A program made the translations under genes and the position numbers. The notes under the pieces are model-generated. The model saw nothing but the letters and a program-made list of their open reading frames with translations. It was not told where the DNA came from and ran no database searches. Shown here piece by piece: positions 37,167 to 46,578 of a DNA stretch of 64,000 bases. The first letter of the stretch is position 1, and each line of letters starts with the position of its first letter. Where the stretch lies: positions 1-64,000 of the forward strand of contig JALONP010000003.1 in assembly GCA_025454875.1 (NCBI GenBank). The letters are read 5' to 3'. Source of the stretch: Bacteroidia bacterium (GTDB lineage Bacteria; Bacteroidota; Bacteroidia; UKL13-3).

Positions 37167-38411
37167 ATGAACATACAAGATATAAAACAACGATTTGAAA
37201 TTATAGGAAACTCCCCTTTGCTGAATATTGCGTTGGAAACTGCAGTAAAAGTTGCACCGACAGATATTACCGTTTTAATCAATGGTGAAAGTGGTGTTGG
37301 TAAAGAGGCCTTTAGTAAAATTATTCACGCGCTGAGCAATCGAAAACATGGTCCTTTTATAGCCGTTAACTGCGGTGCCATTCCTGAAGGCACAATTGAT
37401 TCGGAATTGTTTGGTCATGAAAAAGGTTCATTTACCGGGGCAAGCGATACACGTAAGGGTTATTTTGAAACAGTAAATGGTGGAACCATTTTTTTGGATG
37501 AAGTGGGAGAACTACCACTCGAAACACAAGCTCGTTTATTGCGTGTATTGGAAAGCGGAGAGTTTATTAAAGTTGGCTCATCTAAAACCCAAAAAACCGA
37601 TGTACGCGTGGTTGCCGCAACCAACAAAGATTTATTGGCATTAAGTGATAATGGCAAGTTTCGTGAAGACCTTTACTACCGCTTAAGTACAGTTCCAATT
37701 AAGGTTCCACCATTGCGCGAACGTAAAGAAGACATTCATTTATTATTCAGAAAATTTGCTGCTGACTTTGCTGAAAAATACCGCTCCAAACCAATTGTTT
37801 TAGATGCCGAAGCACAGCAGTTGTTAATTAACAATAGGTTTCCTGGCAATATTCGCCAGTTAAAAAATATTGCCGAACAACTCTCAGTATTGGATGACGA
37901 CAAAAACATAACAGCCAACGAATTGATGCGTGTATTGCCTGCTGAACGATCAACAGTGCCCATGCTATTTGATGGCGGACAAGATAAAACCGGATTAAGT
38001 GAACGCGATATTTTTTATAAGGTGTTGTTTGACTTGCGTAAAGACATGAATGATTTAAAAGGAATTGTATTTGGGATGCTCCAAAACGGTACTGCACCTG
38101 AAAACATTAATCCAGAATCGTACGCACAACCATTTGCCCACGCTTACAATCCAACACCTCAACCAGCGCCTATATATGCCACACAAACGCAAGTATATAC
38201 GCAACAACCACCAAGCAATAACAACAGTAACATTATTGAAATACCCGATGCGCAACCCGTAATAGAATCACTTTCGCTTGAAGACAAAGAAATTGAACTC
38301 ATTAAAAAAGCATTGGACAAATACAATGGCAAGCGCAAAAAAGCGGCTGCAGAACTTGGCATATCCGAGAGGACCTTATACCGAAAAATCAAACAATACG
38401 ATTTAGAATAA
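37167..38411 (+). CDS. Sigma-54 interacting transcriptional activator (AAA+/Fis type)
   Basis: 414 aa with no receiver or GAF domain at the N-terminus. The AAA+ domain starts almost at once: Walker A GESGVGKEAF near residues 37-46, GSFTGA (a variant of GAFTGA) near 92, Walker B GGTIFLDEVGEL near 110, and LYYRLSTVPIKVPPLRERKEDI. A Q/P/N-rich linker (about 310-365) separates it from a C-terminal Fis HTH (KAAAELGISERTLYRKI). It opens sigma-54 promoters; targets are unknown. Location after miaB is common in Bacteroidota. Confidence 0.92.
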   Translation: MNIQDIKQRFEIIGNSPLLNIALETAVKVAPTDITVLINGESGVGKEAFSKIIHALSNRKHGPFIAVNCGAIPEGTIDSELFGHEKGSFTGASDTRKGYFETVNGGTIFLDEVGELPLETQARLLRVLESGEFIKVGSSKTQKTDVRVVAATNKDLLALSDNGKFREDLYYRLSTVPIKVPPLRERKEDIHLLFRKFAADFAEKYRSKPIVLDAEAQQLLINNRFPGNIRQLKNIAEQLSVLDDDKNITANELMRVLPAERSTVPMLFDGGQDKTGLSERDIFYKVLFDLRKDMNDLKGIVFGMLQNGTAPENINPESYAQPFAHAYNPTPQPAPIYATQTQVYTQQPPSNNNSNIIEIPDAQPVIESLSLEDKEIELIKKALDKYNGKRKKAAAELGISERTLYRKIKQYDLE

Positions 38412-38466
38412 ATTAAATTGCTGGTTTCCTAAAATTGTGTTACTTCGATAAGACTAAATTTACCAC

Positions 38467-38838
38467 ATGAAACAATTCCATTTGATTCTTGCATTGCTTC
38501 TTGTAAGCTCTGCTCCTACCATTAAAGCGCAAGTTATTGATGACAATGCAGGTAAAACGTACTATTATTATGATGAAGCCACACAAAAAAAAGTAAAGGA
38601 AGTATTTCACCACAAGCAAGTAGTAAAAATAATGCCTGATCCTAAGCAATACGGCAGTTATATCGATACGTTTATGTATTTAAAAAATGGACCGTACACA
38701 CGCTATGATGAAAATGGCAATCTCACTTGCACTGGTTATTATGCTGACGAAAAAAAAGACAGTGTATGGAAATATTACAATCCAAAAGGTGACTTAATAC
38801 GATTAGAAAGATATAAAAAGGGAGCGTTGGTAAACTGA
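38467..38838 (+). CDS. Small secreted MORN-like repeat protein
   Basis: 123 aa. Signal peptide (MKQFHLILALLLVSSAPTIKAQ) followed by MORN-variant repeats: LKNGPYTRYDENGNLTCTGYY, DEKKDSVWKYYNPKGDLIRLERY. Such repeats are widespread in Bacteroidota secreted proteins; the function is unknown. The stop overlaps the next start as TGATG, so the two are translationally coupled. Confidence 0.75.
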   Translation: MKQFHLILALLLVSSAPTIKAQVIDDNAGKTYYYYDEATQKKVKEVFHHKQVVKIMPDPKQYGSYIDTFMYLKNGPYTRYDENGNLTCTGYYADEKKDSVWKYYNPKGDLIRLERYKKGALVN

Positions 38839-39272
38839 TGAAATCCATTTCTTTCCTCTTTGTATTGTGCTTTTTTGTCAACACTAAAGCTTACTGCCAA
38901 ACGCAAACCAAGCCAGTACAAAAGGATATTGCAGTTGGTATGTTTGTTAAAATAAAAGCTTGCACAAACAACGCAACTTACGTTGAGAGCATGGATCTTT
39001 ACAGAAAAACATTGATACCTCAACCCTTGGTAATTGATACTGCAACTGGTGATGGTATCTTTGAATCTTTTTTCGCCCCAGGTGATTTTGACGCTAAGCG
39101 ATTACCTTGCTCATATGCAGGTAAAAAATACAAGGTAGCTGCATTAAGGGTATTTGATGACCCGCAAACCAAACAAGAAAAAAGGGTTATGATTTTATAC
39201 ACTTCAGATGCGCTTTCACTCATCTGGGTTGAATTTGATAAAGCAATAGAATTAAAGGAAATTGAGTTTTAA
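38838..39272 (+). CDS. Small secreted protein of unknown function
   Basis: 144 aa. Signal peptide (MKSISFLFVLCFFVNTKAYCQ). The mature part holds four cysteines at most and no domain I recognise; near the end is RVMILYTSDALSLIWVEFD. It is coupled to the MORN-like gene upstream (TGATG) and followed 12 bp later by the PolX/PHP gene. Confidence 0.65.
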   Translation: MKSISFLFVLCFFVNTKAYCQTQTKPVQKDIAVGMFVKIKACTNNATYVESMDLYRKTLIPQPLVIDTATGDGIFESFFAPGDFDAKRLPCSYAGKKYKVAALRVFDDPQTKQEKRVMILYTSDALSLIWVEFDKAIELKEIEF

Positions 39273-39283
39273 CAAAAGATGCT

Positions 39284-40948
39284 ATGAACAATTCTGATAT
39301 AGCAGATATTCTTAAGTGGTATGCTAATTTAAGTGAACTGCATGAAGGCAATCCGTTTAAAATTAAATCATACCAAACTGCTGCTTTCAAATTGGATAAA
39401 TTGCAGATTGATTTAGCTGATAAATCGGCAAGTGAAATTGAAACCTTGGCCGGAATTGGCAAAAGTGTTGCTGCAAAGATTCAAGAGATTATTGCTACCC
39501 AAACTTTCGATGAACTTGAAACGCTAGTAAACCAAACGCCTGAAGGTGTTCGCGAGTTGTTTAAAGTAAAAGGCATCGGCCCAAAAAAGATTGCTTATAT
39601 CTGGAATACACTTGGAATAGAAAGTTTAGGAGAGTTATGGTACGCATGTCATGAAAACAGGCTTGTTGATGCCAAAGGCTTTGGCGCTAAAACCCAACTC
39701 GCAATCAAGGAGAGCATTGAGTTCATTTTTGCCAACTCAAATAAGTTTCATTATGCTAAAATTGAAAAAACAGCCCTTGATTGGGTTTCACTTTTACTTA
39801 CAATTGAAGGCGTAAAAAAAGCAAGTTTAACCGGTGATGTGCGCAGAAAATGCGAAGTAATTGACAATATTGCTATTTGTGTAGCCATAGAAGGTGATGC
39901 AACGAAATTGGTTAATCAACTCAACGAACGAAATGGCGTTTCAGAATTGAAGTACTTGGAGACTGAGGTCAATTTTGTTTGGGACCAACATTTACCGATA
40001 AAAATTCTGCTTACAACTGAAACCGATTTTGCAAAAACACTTTTTGAAACGACTGCCGCACCAAATCACTTAAGTCAAATTGGATACGCATCACAAAGAG
40101 GTGAATCTGAAGTTGCAATTTACAACGAACTTTCGCTGCCCTACATAGAACCCGAAATGCGAGAGGGCTTAAATGAAGTTGCATTGGCAAAACAAAATCG
40201 ATTACCTAAACTCATTGAAATAAGCGATTTGAAAGGCTGCCTGCATAACCATAGCACTTACTCTGATGGAAGCAATTCGCTGCTTGAGATGGCAACTTAT
40301 TGTAGAGATTTAGGATACGAGTATTTTGGCATTTGTGACCATAGCAAAGCTGCTCAATACGCTAACGGAATGGTTGAAGAAACGATTATAAAACAACATG
40401 CAGAAATCGATTTAATTAACCTTGATCTGGCTCCTTTCAAAGTATTTAAAGGAATTGAATGTGATATTTTGGGTGATGGGAACTTAGATTATTCAAATGA
40501 TGTTTTGGCTTCATTTGATTTTGTTGTAGCCTCAATTCACAGTAATTTACAAATGACTGCTGAAAAGGCAATGAACCGTTTGATTAAAGCAATTGAAAAT
40601 CCGTATACCACCATTCTTGGACATCCAACGGGAAGGTTACTGCTGATGCGACAAGGGTATCCGGTTGATATGCCAACAATGATAGATGCATGTGCGGCAA
40701 ATGGCGTTGCAATCGAAATTAATGCTAACCCATATCGGTTAGATTTAGACTGGAGATGGATTGATTATGCACTGAGCAAAGGTGTTCGTTTAGCAATTAA
40801 TCCAGATGCACATGAACAATCGGGAATACAAGATATGTATTATGGCGTTTGCGTGGCACGTAAAGGAGGACTTGATGCGAGCAACTGTTTAAATGCACTT
40901 ACGGCAAAGCAATTGAGCGATTATTTTTTATCGCGTAAAGTTATTTGA
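39284..40948 (+). CDS. polX: PolX-type protein with PHP domain; polymerase site degraded
   Basis: 554 aa with PolX architecture: an N-terminal pol-beta 8 kDa-like domain (HEGNPFKIKSYQTAAFKLD), HhH motifs (ETLAGIGKSVAAKIQEI; LFKVKGIGPKKIAYIW), a nucleotidyltransferase-like region, and a C-terminal PHP domain (CLHNHSTYSDGSNSLLEMA; FGICDHSKAAQYANG; VVASIHSN; ILGHPTGR; INPDAHEQ). The PHP metal ligands look intact. In the polymerase region GDVRRKCEVIDNIAICV lacks the second aspartate of the expected D-x-D, and the later V-D-L-R position reads LPIK. Polymerase activity is therefore unlikely; nuclease or phosphoesterase activity may remain. The 3' end overlaps the convergent receptor gene by 8 bp. 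Confidence 0.88.
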   Translation: MNNSDIADILKWYANLSELHEGNPFKIKSYQTAAFKLDKLQIDLADKSASEIETLAGIGKSVAAKIQEIIATQTFDELETLVNQTPEGVRELFKVKGIGPKKIAYIWNTLGIESLGELWYACHENRLVDAKGFGAKTQLAIKESIEFIFANSNKFHYAKIEKTALDWVSLLLTIEGVKKASLTGDVRRKCEVIDNIAICVAIEGDATKLVNQLNERNGVSELKYLETEVNFVWDQHLPIKILLTTETDFAKTLFETTAAPNHLSQIGYASQRGESEVAIYNELSLPYIEPEMREGLNEVALAKQNRLPKLIEISDLKGCLHNHSTYSDGSNSLLEMATYCRDLGYEYFGICDHSKAAQYANGMVEETIIKQHAEIDLINLDLAPFKVFKGIECDILGDGNLDYSNDVLASFDFVVASIHSNLQMTAEKAMNRLIKAIENPYTTILGHPTGRLLLMRQGYPVDMPTMIDACAANGVAIEINANPYRLDLDWRWIDYALSKGVRLAINPDAHEQSGIQDMYYGVCVARKGGLDASNCLNALTAKQLSDYFLSRKVI

Positions 40949-43208
40949 TCAAATACCTAAATCCGCAAAATAAGCGCACTCCTTGCATAGGCGCATAGTT
41001 GTAACTCGGATCAAATGTGTATCCAAATGGATTCGTTTGTGTGTCTTGCACTGTTCTGTCAAATGGGTCAAATGGACGCATAATTGGGTTTTGCGGTAAA
41101 AAATTAAACATATTTTTTACCCCACCATACCATTGTATGCCTGATGCCCACTTTTTGGTAAATTGAATATTGTGTAAACTATACCACGGTGAATATTCAG
41201 GCCTGAAGTCATTTGGTAAAATAGGCAAACGCATGGGGCCAAATACTTGTGCCGTGTAATCAATCACTATTTGCCAGCGGCTTATCGTATAACTCACTTG
41301 ATAGGTAGCAGCAAAACGAGGAGCGTGTATTTGCTGTGCACGTTCGTTGTTTCCAAACGAGTCTTTTTCTATTTTAAACACGTCCATCAAAGTGAATCCT
41401 GCATTGATTTTCAGGGGAGCATATAACTGAACATCTGCATTTAAACTTCCCCCTCTTGAAACAGCGTAACCATCTAAGTTATTGTATAAAATGGCATTGG
41501 GGTCTGTATCGTAATCGGCAATAATACGGTTGGAGAAATAGGTATAAAACAAACTTCCGTCTAATGTTACAAATCCTTTAGATAGGTGAACCAAGTGGGT
41601 ATAGTTAAAATTGATATTCCATGATGACTCGGGTCTTAACTGCTCTTGGATGATAACTTGGCGCGCTCCGGATAATGCTTGATGGTCTTCGGTGAATAAA
41701 TTAACAACCCGAAAACCATTACCAGCACTTAATCGGATTGTTTGCTCAGGGTTAGGCTTGTATTGATAATTAACACGAGGTGAAAATATAGAACCATGTC
41801 GCTTATAATAATCGTAGCGCATACCCAACAATAATGTGTGTTTCGAATGCAATGCAATTTCATCTTGAACAAAAACACCAGGTAAGATAGAGTGAACAGG
41901 TGCATTTTGTGTACTTACAAAACTTTGGGTGGCTGGTGTGTTATCGTCATAATAATTCCAACGGGTTGCCAATCCTGATAATACTTGATGGCGAAGTCCA
42001 ACCTTTTTGTTCCAAACAAGTTGTGCAAAGCCAACTTGTTGCCTAGCATTGTATGAAGAAGTGCCGTAATACGAATTTTGCAAATGAAAATTATAGGAGT
42101 ACATGATTTTCAAATCAGGTTTTGTTGCAAGCGCATATTTACCAATTACCTCTCCCCTTTGCGTAAAAATGCTTTCGCCATACACTTGATCATTGCCTCT
42201 TGTGCGCTGTTCAAAATTCATTTGCCCACCATAACGGTTTTCATAAATATACCTCAATGCAATGGATGCTTCTTTTTTACTTGGCCTATTAAAACTCCAT
42301 TTATTAAAAACCGAAAGTCGGTTTTGCAAAGCCAAATCCATAAATCCATCTGAATTGCGATCCCAGCGATTTTGGAATGTAAACATATTTACACTCAAAA
42401 TAGATGATCCTTTTTGTGTTTTAAATCTGCCTGCAATATCCGCATTCAGTTCGCCATAACTTGTTGCGAACACATCAGCAGAAAAACGGGGCGCAGTAAA
42501 ACTGTTTTTGGTAATTATGTTAATTAATCCAGCAACAGCCTCAGACCCGTACAGGGTTGATGATGGCCCCTTTACAATTTCCACTCGTTCTATCATTGAG
42601 TTAGGAATACCACTTAAACCATATACAGTAGATAATGCACTCATTATCGGCATCCCATCAATCATTACCATTGTATAAGGGCCATCTAATCCATTTATCC
42701 TGATATCTCCCGTATTGCATACATTGCAATTGATGGTTGGTTGAACACCATTAACCAACTGCAATGATTCAAATAAATTGGGTGTAGGATTCTTTAAAAA
42801 GAACTGTGACGAATATACCTCAACCGGAACGGGAGATTGCTGTTTGCTTACTTCACGCAATGTTCCACTCACCGTTACTTCGGCAAGCTGTTTTGGTTCA
42901 GGTAATAATACAAACGTTAAATTTAACGACTCGCTAGTTAAATGAACAGTGCGGGTTTGAGGCATATAACCAATCATTGATACCACCACTTCATATTTAC
43001 CCAACGGCATTTGAATATTGAATGCTCCTTTTTCATTTGTGGTAGTTCCTATTGAAGTACCTTTAATACCAACGCTAGCAAACGCGAGTGGCTGATCGTC
43101 ACTTTTAACCAAACCATTAATGCTTGCTTGTTGAGCGGTTATGCGCATTGAACAACAAACCAATAATGTAAAACAAAATCCAGCTAATCGCATATCGCGT
43201 GCAAACAT
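40941..43208 (-). CDS. TonB-dependent outer membrane receptor
   Basis: 755 aa. Signal peptide, then a carboxypeptidase-regulatory-like domain (INGLVKSDDQPLAFASVGIKGT), a plug domain (QLVNGVQPTINCNVCNTGDIRINGLDGPYTMV split around 165-200; IERVEIVKGPSSTLYGSEAVAG) and a beta-barrel ending in FCGFRYLIK. The plug has a CNVCNTGDIR motif. The layout is that of a small-ligand or metal receptor rather than SusC, which is longer. The substrate cannot be told. No partner SusD or transport gene is adjacent. Confidence 0.9.
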   Translation of the reverse strand: MFARDMRLAGFCFTLLVCCSMRITAQQASINGLVKSDDQPLAFASVGIKGTSIGTTTNEKGAFNIQMPLGKYEVVVSMIGYMPQTRTVHLTSESLNLTFVLLPEPKQLAEVTVSGTLREVSKQQSPVPVEVYSSQFFLKNPTPNLFESLQLVNGVQPTINCNVCNTGDIRINGLDGPYTMVMIDGMPIMSALSTVYGLSGIPNSMIERVEIVKGPSSTLYGSEAVAGLINIITKNSFTAPRFSADVFATSYGELNADIAGRFKTQKGSSILSVNMFTFQNRWDRNSDGFMDLALQNRLSVFNKWSFNRPSKKEASIALRYIYENRYGGQMNFEQRTRGNDQVYGESIFTQRGEVIGKYALATKPDLKIMYSYNFHLQNSYYGTSSYNARQQVGFAQLVWNKKVGLRHQVLSGLATRWNYYDDNTPATQSFVSTQNAPVHSILPGVFVQDEIALHSKHTLLLGMRYDYYKRHGSIFSPRVNYQYKPNPEQTIRLSAGNGFRVVNLFTEDHQALSGARQVIIQEQLRPESSWNINFNYTHLVHLSKGFVTLDGSLFYTYFSNRIIADYDTDPNAILYNNLDGYAVSRGGSLNADVQLYAPLKINAGFTLMDVFKIEKDSFGNNERAQQIHAPRFAATYQVSYTISRWQIVIDYTAQVFGPMRLPILPNDFRPEYSPWYSLHNIQFTKKWASGIQWYGGVKNMFNFLPQNPIMRPFDPFDRTVQDTQTNPFGYTFDPSYNYAPMQGVRLFCGFRYLIK

Positions 43209-43307
43209 AAAGAATATTTTTAATACGCTAAATATATTTTTAGGCTAATCTAAATTTATTGTGCTGAAGATTGCATAAAATACCTTAAATAGCACACGAA
43301 AAAGGCT

Positions 43308-44282
43308 GTGAAAATTCTTGTATTAAGGTTTAGTTCAATTGGTGATATTGTGCTCACCACTCCGGTTTTGCGCTGCTTAAAACAACAGCTTCCCGAGGTT
43401 GAAATTCATTATTTGACCAAACCACAATTTACCTCAGTACTAGAACACAATCCATTCATTGATAAACTGCATGCCTTAGACGCACAATGGCTTAAACAAG
43501 CTCTTACGCTTAAAAGGGAAAACTTTGATTGCATTATTGATTTGCATCACAACTTTCGTAGCACACTCATATCGGCAATTATTGGTGCACCTGCGCATCG
43601 CTTTAACAAAGCCAATATTGCCAAATGGTTAATGGTTCGGTTCAACATCAATGTTTTGCCTCAAACCCATATTGTGGATCGTTACTTAAATACACTTCAA
43701 ACGTTAGGTGTGGTAAATGATGAGCAGGGTCTTGAGTATTATTTACCGAAAGGGATAGAGCAAACACTACCTGCCCTTCCTTTGCATTACGTTGCTGTTG
43801 CAATTGGCGCTCAACATTACACCAAACGCATGCCCACATCAAAGTGGATTGACTTGGTAAATCAGGCACCTCAAACACAATTTGTGCTACTGGGTGGTAA
43901 AGAAGATATTGATGCCGCAAATGAAATTGTTAACAATACTCCTGGTCACGTACAATCTTTTTGTGGCCAACTTTCATTAAACCAATCAGCTGCAATTGTG
44001 AGAAATGCCCAACAAGTTATTACACACGATACGGGATTGATGCATATTGCGGCCGCATTTCAAAAACCCATTTCATCTATTTGGGGAAATACCATTCCAG
44101 AGTTTGGAATGTACCCTTATTTTGGAAACAATTCTCAAACTGTTTCAATCATGCACCAAGTACCAGGTATTCCATGCAGGCCTTGCAGTAAAATTGGACA
44201 CAATGCTTGTCCCAAAAAACATTTTAACTGCATGCTGAAACAAGATGTAGAAGCGATTGCAAAAGAACTACCCAATAGCTAA
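43308..44282 (+). CDS. Glycosyltransferase family 9 (heptosyltransferase-like)
   Basis: 324 aa from a GTG start. It starts MKILVLRFSSIGDIVLTTPVLRCLK, the GT9 signature, and later has AVAIGAQHYTKRMPTSKW and the family C-terminal motif THDTGLMHIAAAFQKP. It probably adds heptose or another sugar to the lipopolysaccharide core at the cytoplasmic face of the inner membrane. It is followed 59 bp later by the haemoglobin gene. Confidence 0.9.
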   Translation: MKILVLRFSSIGDIVLTTPVLRCLKQQLPEVEIHYLTKPQFTSVLEHNPFIDKLHALDAQWLKQALTLKRENFDCIIDLHHNFRSTLISAIIGAPAHRFNKANIAKWLMVRFNINVLPQTHIVDRYLNTLQTLGVVNDEQGLEYYLPKGIEQTLPALPLHYVAVAIGAQHYTKRMPTSKWIDLVNQAPQTQFVLLGGKEDIDAANEIVNNTPGHVQSFCGQLSLNQSAAIVRNAQQVITHDTGLMHIAAAFQKPISSIWGNTIPEFGMYPYFGNNSQTVSIMHQVPGIPCRPCSKIGHNACPKKHFNCMLKQDVEAIAKELPNS

Positions 44283-44341
44283 GCAATATCATTGAATTGA
44301 ACCTTAAAGTAAATCACATTTGAAGGTAAATACCCATCTAG

Positions 44342-44707
44342 ATGAAAGATATTGAAACTACAAATGATATTGAACTGCTCGTAAACACCTTTTATGAACG
44401 CATTCAACAAGACCCCTTATTAGCTCCTAAATTTGCTTTGCGTATATCAAAAGAACAATGGCCTAATCACCTTGAAAAAATGTATAGATTTTGGGGAACC
44501 TTGTTGCTTTACACCCAAAATTATAGCGGCAGTCCGTTTGATAAACATATAGGACTCGGTATTGGCAGCGAGCACTTTACCCAATGGTTGCATTTGTTTA
44601 ATGCAGCAGTCGACTCTTTGTTTGAGGGACCAACCGCCAATACCGCAAAAGAACGTGCATACAATATCGGCTTAACCTTTGAGTACAAGTTGCAGCAACA
44701 AGATTAA
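44342..44707 (+). CDS. Group III truncated haemoglobin
   Basis: 121 aa. Helical pattern of group 3 truncated globins: LLVNTFYERIQQDPLLAPKF, HLEKMYRFWGTLLLYTQNYSGSPFDKH, and the proximal histidine in GSEHFTQWLHLFNAAVDSLF. It binds oxygen or nitric oxide; the physiological role of this copy is unknown. Confidence 0.88.
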   Translation: MKDIETTNDIELLVNTFYERIQQDPLLAPKFALRISKEQWPNHLEKMYRFWGTLLLYTQNYSGSPFDKHIGLGIGSEHFTQWLHLFNAAVDSLFEGPTANTAKERAYNIGLTFEYKLQQQD

Positions 44708-44710
44708 AAC

Positions 44711-45001
44711 CTAGTTAGGCTTTTGCAGGTAAGATTTAAGTGCCATAACGTACTCTTCGAACGCATCAATTCCTTTGCGTGTTTTAGCACAAATGGTTAA
44801 TGGGTAATTGTTTTTGTAGGTTTTGGTAACCGTAATGTATCCTGCCTTTTTGAGCTTATCAACTTGTACACTCAAGTTCCCCGCAGTGGCGCCTGTCTTT
44901 TCTTTTAAATAATTAAACTCTGCTTCTTCTACACTTATTAAGATAGACATTATAGCAAGGCGTAATTGTGAATGCAAAATTGGATTGAGCTCTTTAAACA
45001 T
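44711..45001 (-). CDS. Winged-helix transcriptional regulator
   Basis: 96 aa from MFKELNPILHSQLRLAIMSIL; a longer frame to 45052 adds 17 unlikely residues. It is a MarR/ArsR-like winged helix (FNYLKEKTGATAGNLSVQVDKLKKAGYITVTK). The start ATG lies inside the stop of the membrane protein gene (ATGTTTAA, 8 bp overlap), so translation is coupled. It is the last gene of a three-gene operon and may act on the palindrome at 46515-46529. Confidence 0.85.
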   Translation of the reverse strand: MFKELNPILHSQLRLAIMSILISVEEAEFNYLKEKTGATAGNLSVQVDKLKKAGYITVTKTYKNNYPLTICAKTRKGIDAFEEYVMALKSYLQKPN

Positions 45002-45596
45002 GTTTAGCAAAATTTCGCTGCAGCAAATATCCTGGAATAATGTATCCTGCAAAAACCGCAGCCGCTAAAATCAACAATTGAACATCGTAATCCGCAAAAA
45101 AAGCTGCAAAAGCACATGCCCAATTAAAAATACCACCATAAACCAATGGTGTAAATCGAAGTGCACCACCAGATATAAATAACCAAATAGCATACAACAA
45201 CATTAACACTGGGTAAAATGATGGCCAGTTTGAAGTTGCAGGCATTACAATGCAAACCACAAATAATGAAATCGAAAATGCCCATACTACATAACGCATC
45301 AATTCATCAACATAAGTGCGCACCTTGGATATTTTTTTCGATTCCATCATTCCTCCTATCATTGAAATTACGCCAGCAATGGGCATAAGGATGGCCCAAA
45401 CCAATGCGTGCTTTTCTTGCAATGAAGGGATGAGTCCTATCAATAAAAAATAGTCAATTAAGGCTCCGGCAAATACCATCCAACCCCATAACAAATAATA
45501 AAAACCGTTGTCTTTTGCTTCACGTTTTGCAGAACCAATCATTTGCTCAATAAGTTGCAATGCTTGTGTTTCATTCATTTCCATATTCATTTTCAT
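44994..45596 (-). CDS. Six-helix membrane protein, partner of the winged-helix regulator
   Basis: 200 aa. After a short cytoplasmic start (QALQLIEQMIGSAKREAKDN) come about six transmembrane helices, for example FYYLLWGWMVFAGALIDYFL, MRYVVWAFSISLFVVCIVM and LLILAAAVFAGYIIPGYLL. Such proteins often sit next to small winged-helix regulators in Bacteroidota; function unknown. Its ATG follows the stop of the T9SS gene directly (TAAATG). Confidence 0.75.
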   Translation of the reverse strand: MKMNMEMNETQALQLIEQMIGSAKREAKDNGFYYLLWGWMVFAGALIDYFLLIGLIPSLQEKHALVWAILMPIAGVISMIGGMMESKKISKVRTYVDELMRYVVWAFSISLFVVCIVMPATSNWPSFYPVLMLLYAIWLFISGGALRFTPLVYGGIFNWACAFAAFFADYDVQLLILAAAVFAGYIIPGYLLQRNFAKHV

Positions 45597-46481
45597 TTAA
45601 GGTTGAACAACAAAACGAGCAACCGAACCATCTTCACAAACCAATAAATAAGCGCCCGCTTGCATAAGCCCAACATTAATAATCGACTCCGCATTAATAA
45701 AATGCTCAGACACCAACTGGCCCAAAGTGTTTATGATTTTGACATTTTGCGGAGCGGTTTGACCCAAGTTTACATGCAAATTAGAACTGCATGGGTTAGG
45801 GTACACTTGCAGTTTGGTAACGGAGCTATTCAATACGTGCAGTGATGTTGGTTGGTTGTATACAAATATAACTTCATCTATCACCAACCAAGAACCCGTA
45901 ATCGGATTGGTGCGACTTGCGCTTGAGGTTGCAATCATCATCATGGTATCGGGTTGAAAGGGCAAATCATACTCAACGGGGAAGCTAATTCGGGTAAATG
46001 AATCAATTGTTTGGCTTGCATAAAATGCACCACCGCCAACCGTATCTGTTCTACTTAAGGCTTGGTTCCAACGTGTAAATTGCACTGCAATCACGCTACT
46101 ATCATTGGCTTGAGGAGCTGCTTTTACATAACATACTACTGAGTCAGGTTTGTAGTTAAAGGGTATCCAAATACCAGAAAAATCAGGCTGAAGATTTGGA
46201 TTTAATACTGGACCTGTACTTAATAAACCGGGAACGGCAAATGCTCCATTTGTTTTAGTTTCTAGGCGAACAGCAAAGTTTCCACTGTACGATTGGGTAT
46301 CCAATGTAGTGCCTGCTTCAAATCCTAAAACAGTAAGTTGATTAAGGGTAAACCAAGAAGATGGTTGAGTGTAATCACCAATGGTATCCCATTGCTCAAA
46401 ATTTTGGTTTAGCACTTGTTGTGCCATTGTACCATTTACCAACCCGATAAATAGTAAACATGTAAATTGTATTTTTTTCAT
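45597..46481 (-). CDS. Secreted protein with T9SS sorting domain
   Basis: 294 aa from MKKIQFTCLLFIGLVNG; the frame extends eight codons further upstream to 46505 without support. Signal peptide ending TMAQQ, then a beta-rich domain (NFEQWDTIGDYTQPSSWFTLN and WLVIDEVIFVY) like those of PCMD or choice-of-anchor proteins. The C-terminal type A T9SS domain contains VYPNPCSSNLHV and GAYLLVCED. It is the first gene of the operon with the membrane protein and winged-helix regulator. Confidence 0.8.
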   Translation of the reverse strand: MKKIQFTCLLFIGLVNGTMAQQVLNQNFEQWDTIGDYTQPSSWFTLNQLTVLGFEAGTTLDTQSYSGNFAVRLETKTNGAFAVPGLLSTGPVLNPNLQPDFSGIWIPFNYKPDSVVCYVKAAPQANDSSVIAVQFTRWNQALSRTDTVGGGAFYASQTIDSFTRISFPVEYDLPFQPDTMMMIATSSASRTNPITGSWLVIDEVIFVYNQPTSLHVLNSSVTKLQVYPNPCSSNLHVNLGQTAPQNVKIINTLGQLVSEHFINAESIINVGLMQAGAYLLVCEDGSVARFVVQP

Positions 46482-46498
46482 CGTTGTAAAATAATATT

Positions 46499-46529
46499 CA
46501 AACATAATAAAGTAGTTTATAATATAAAC
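46499..46529 (-). promoter_or_regulatory. Promoter element with palindrome, candidate operator
   Basis: TATGTTTG (46506-46499, minus strand) matches the -7 consensus. GTTTATA-A-TATAAAC, a perfect 7+1+7 palindrome, lies at 46515-46529 in the spacer between -7 and -33. No good TTG stands at -33, which fits a regulated promoter. The winged-helix protein encoded by the last gene of the operon is a possible binder. Confidence 0.45.
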
Positions 46530-46578
46530 TATATTATCAATAATAACCTACAAGTATTTGATAGCTAGTTTATTATTT

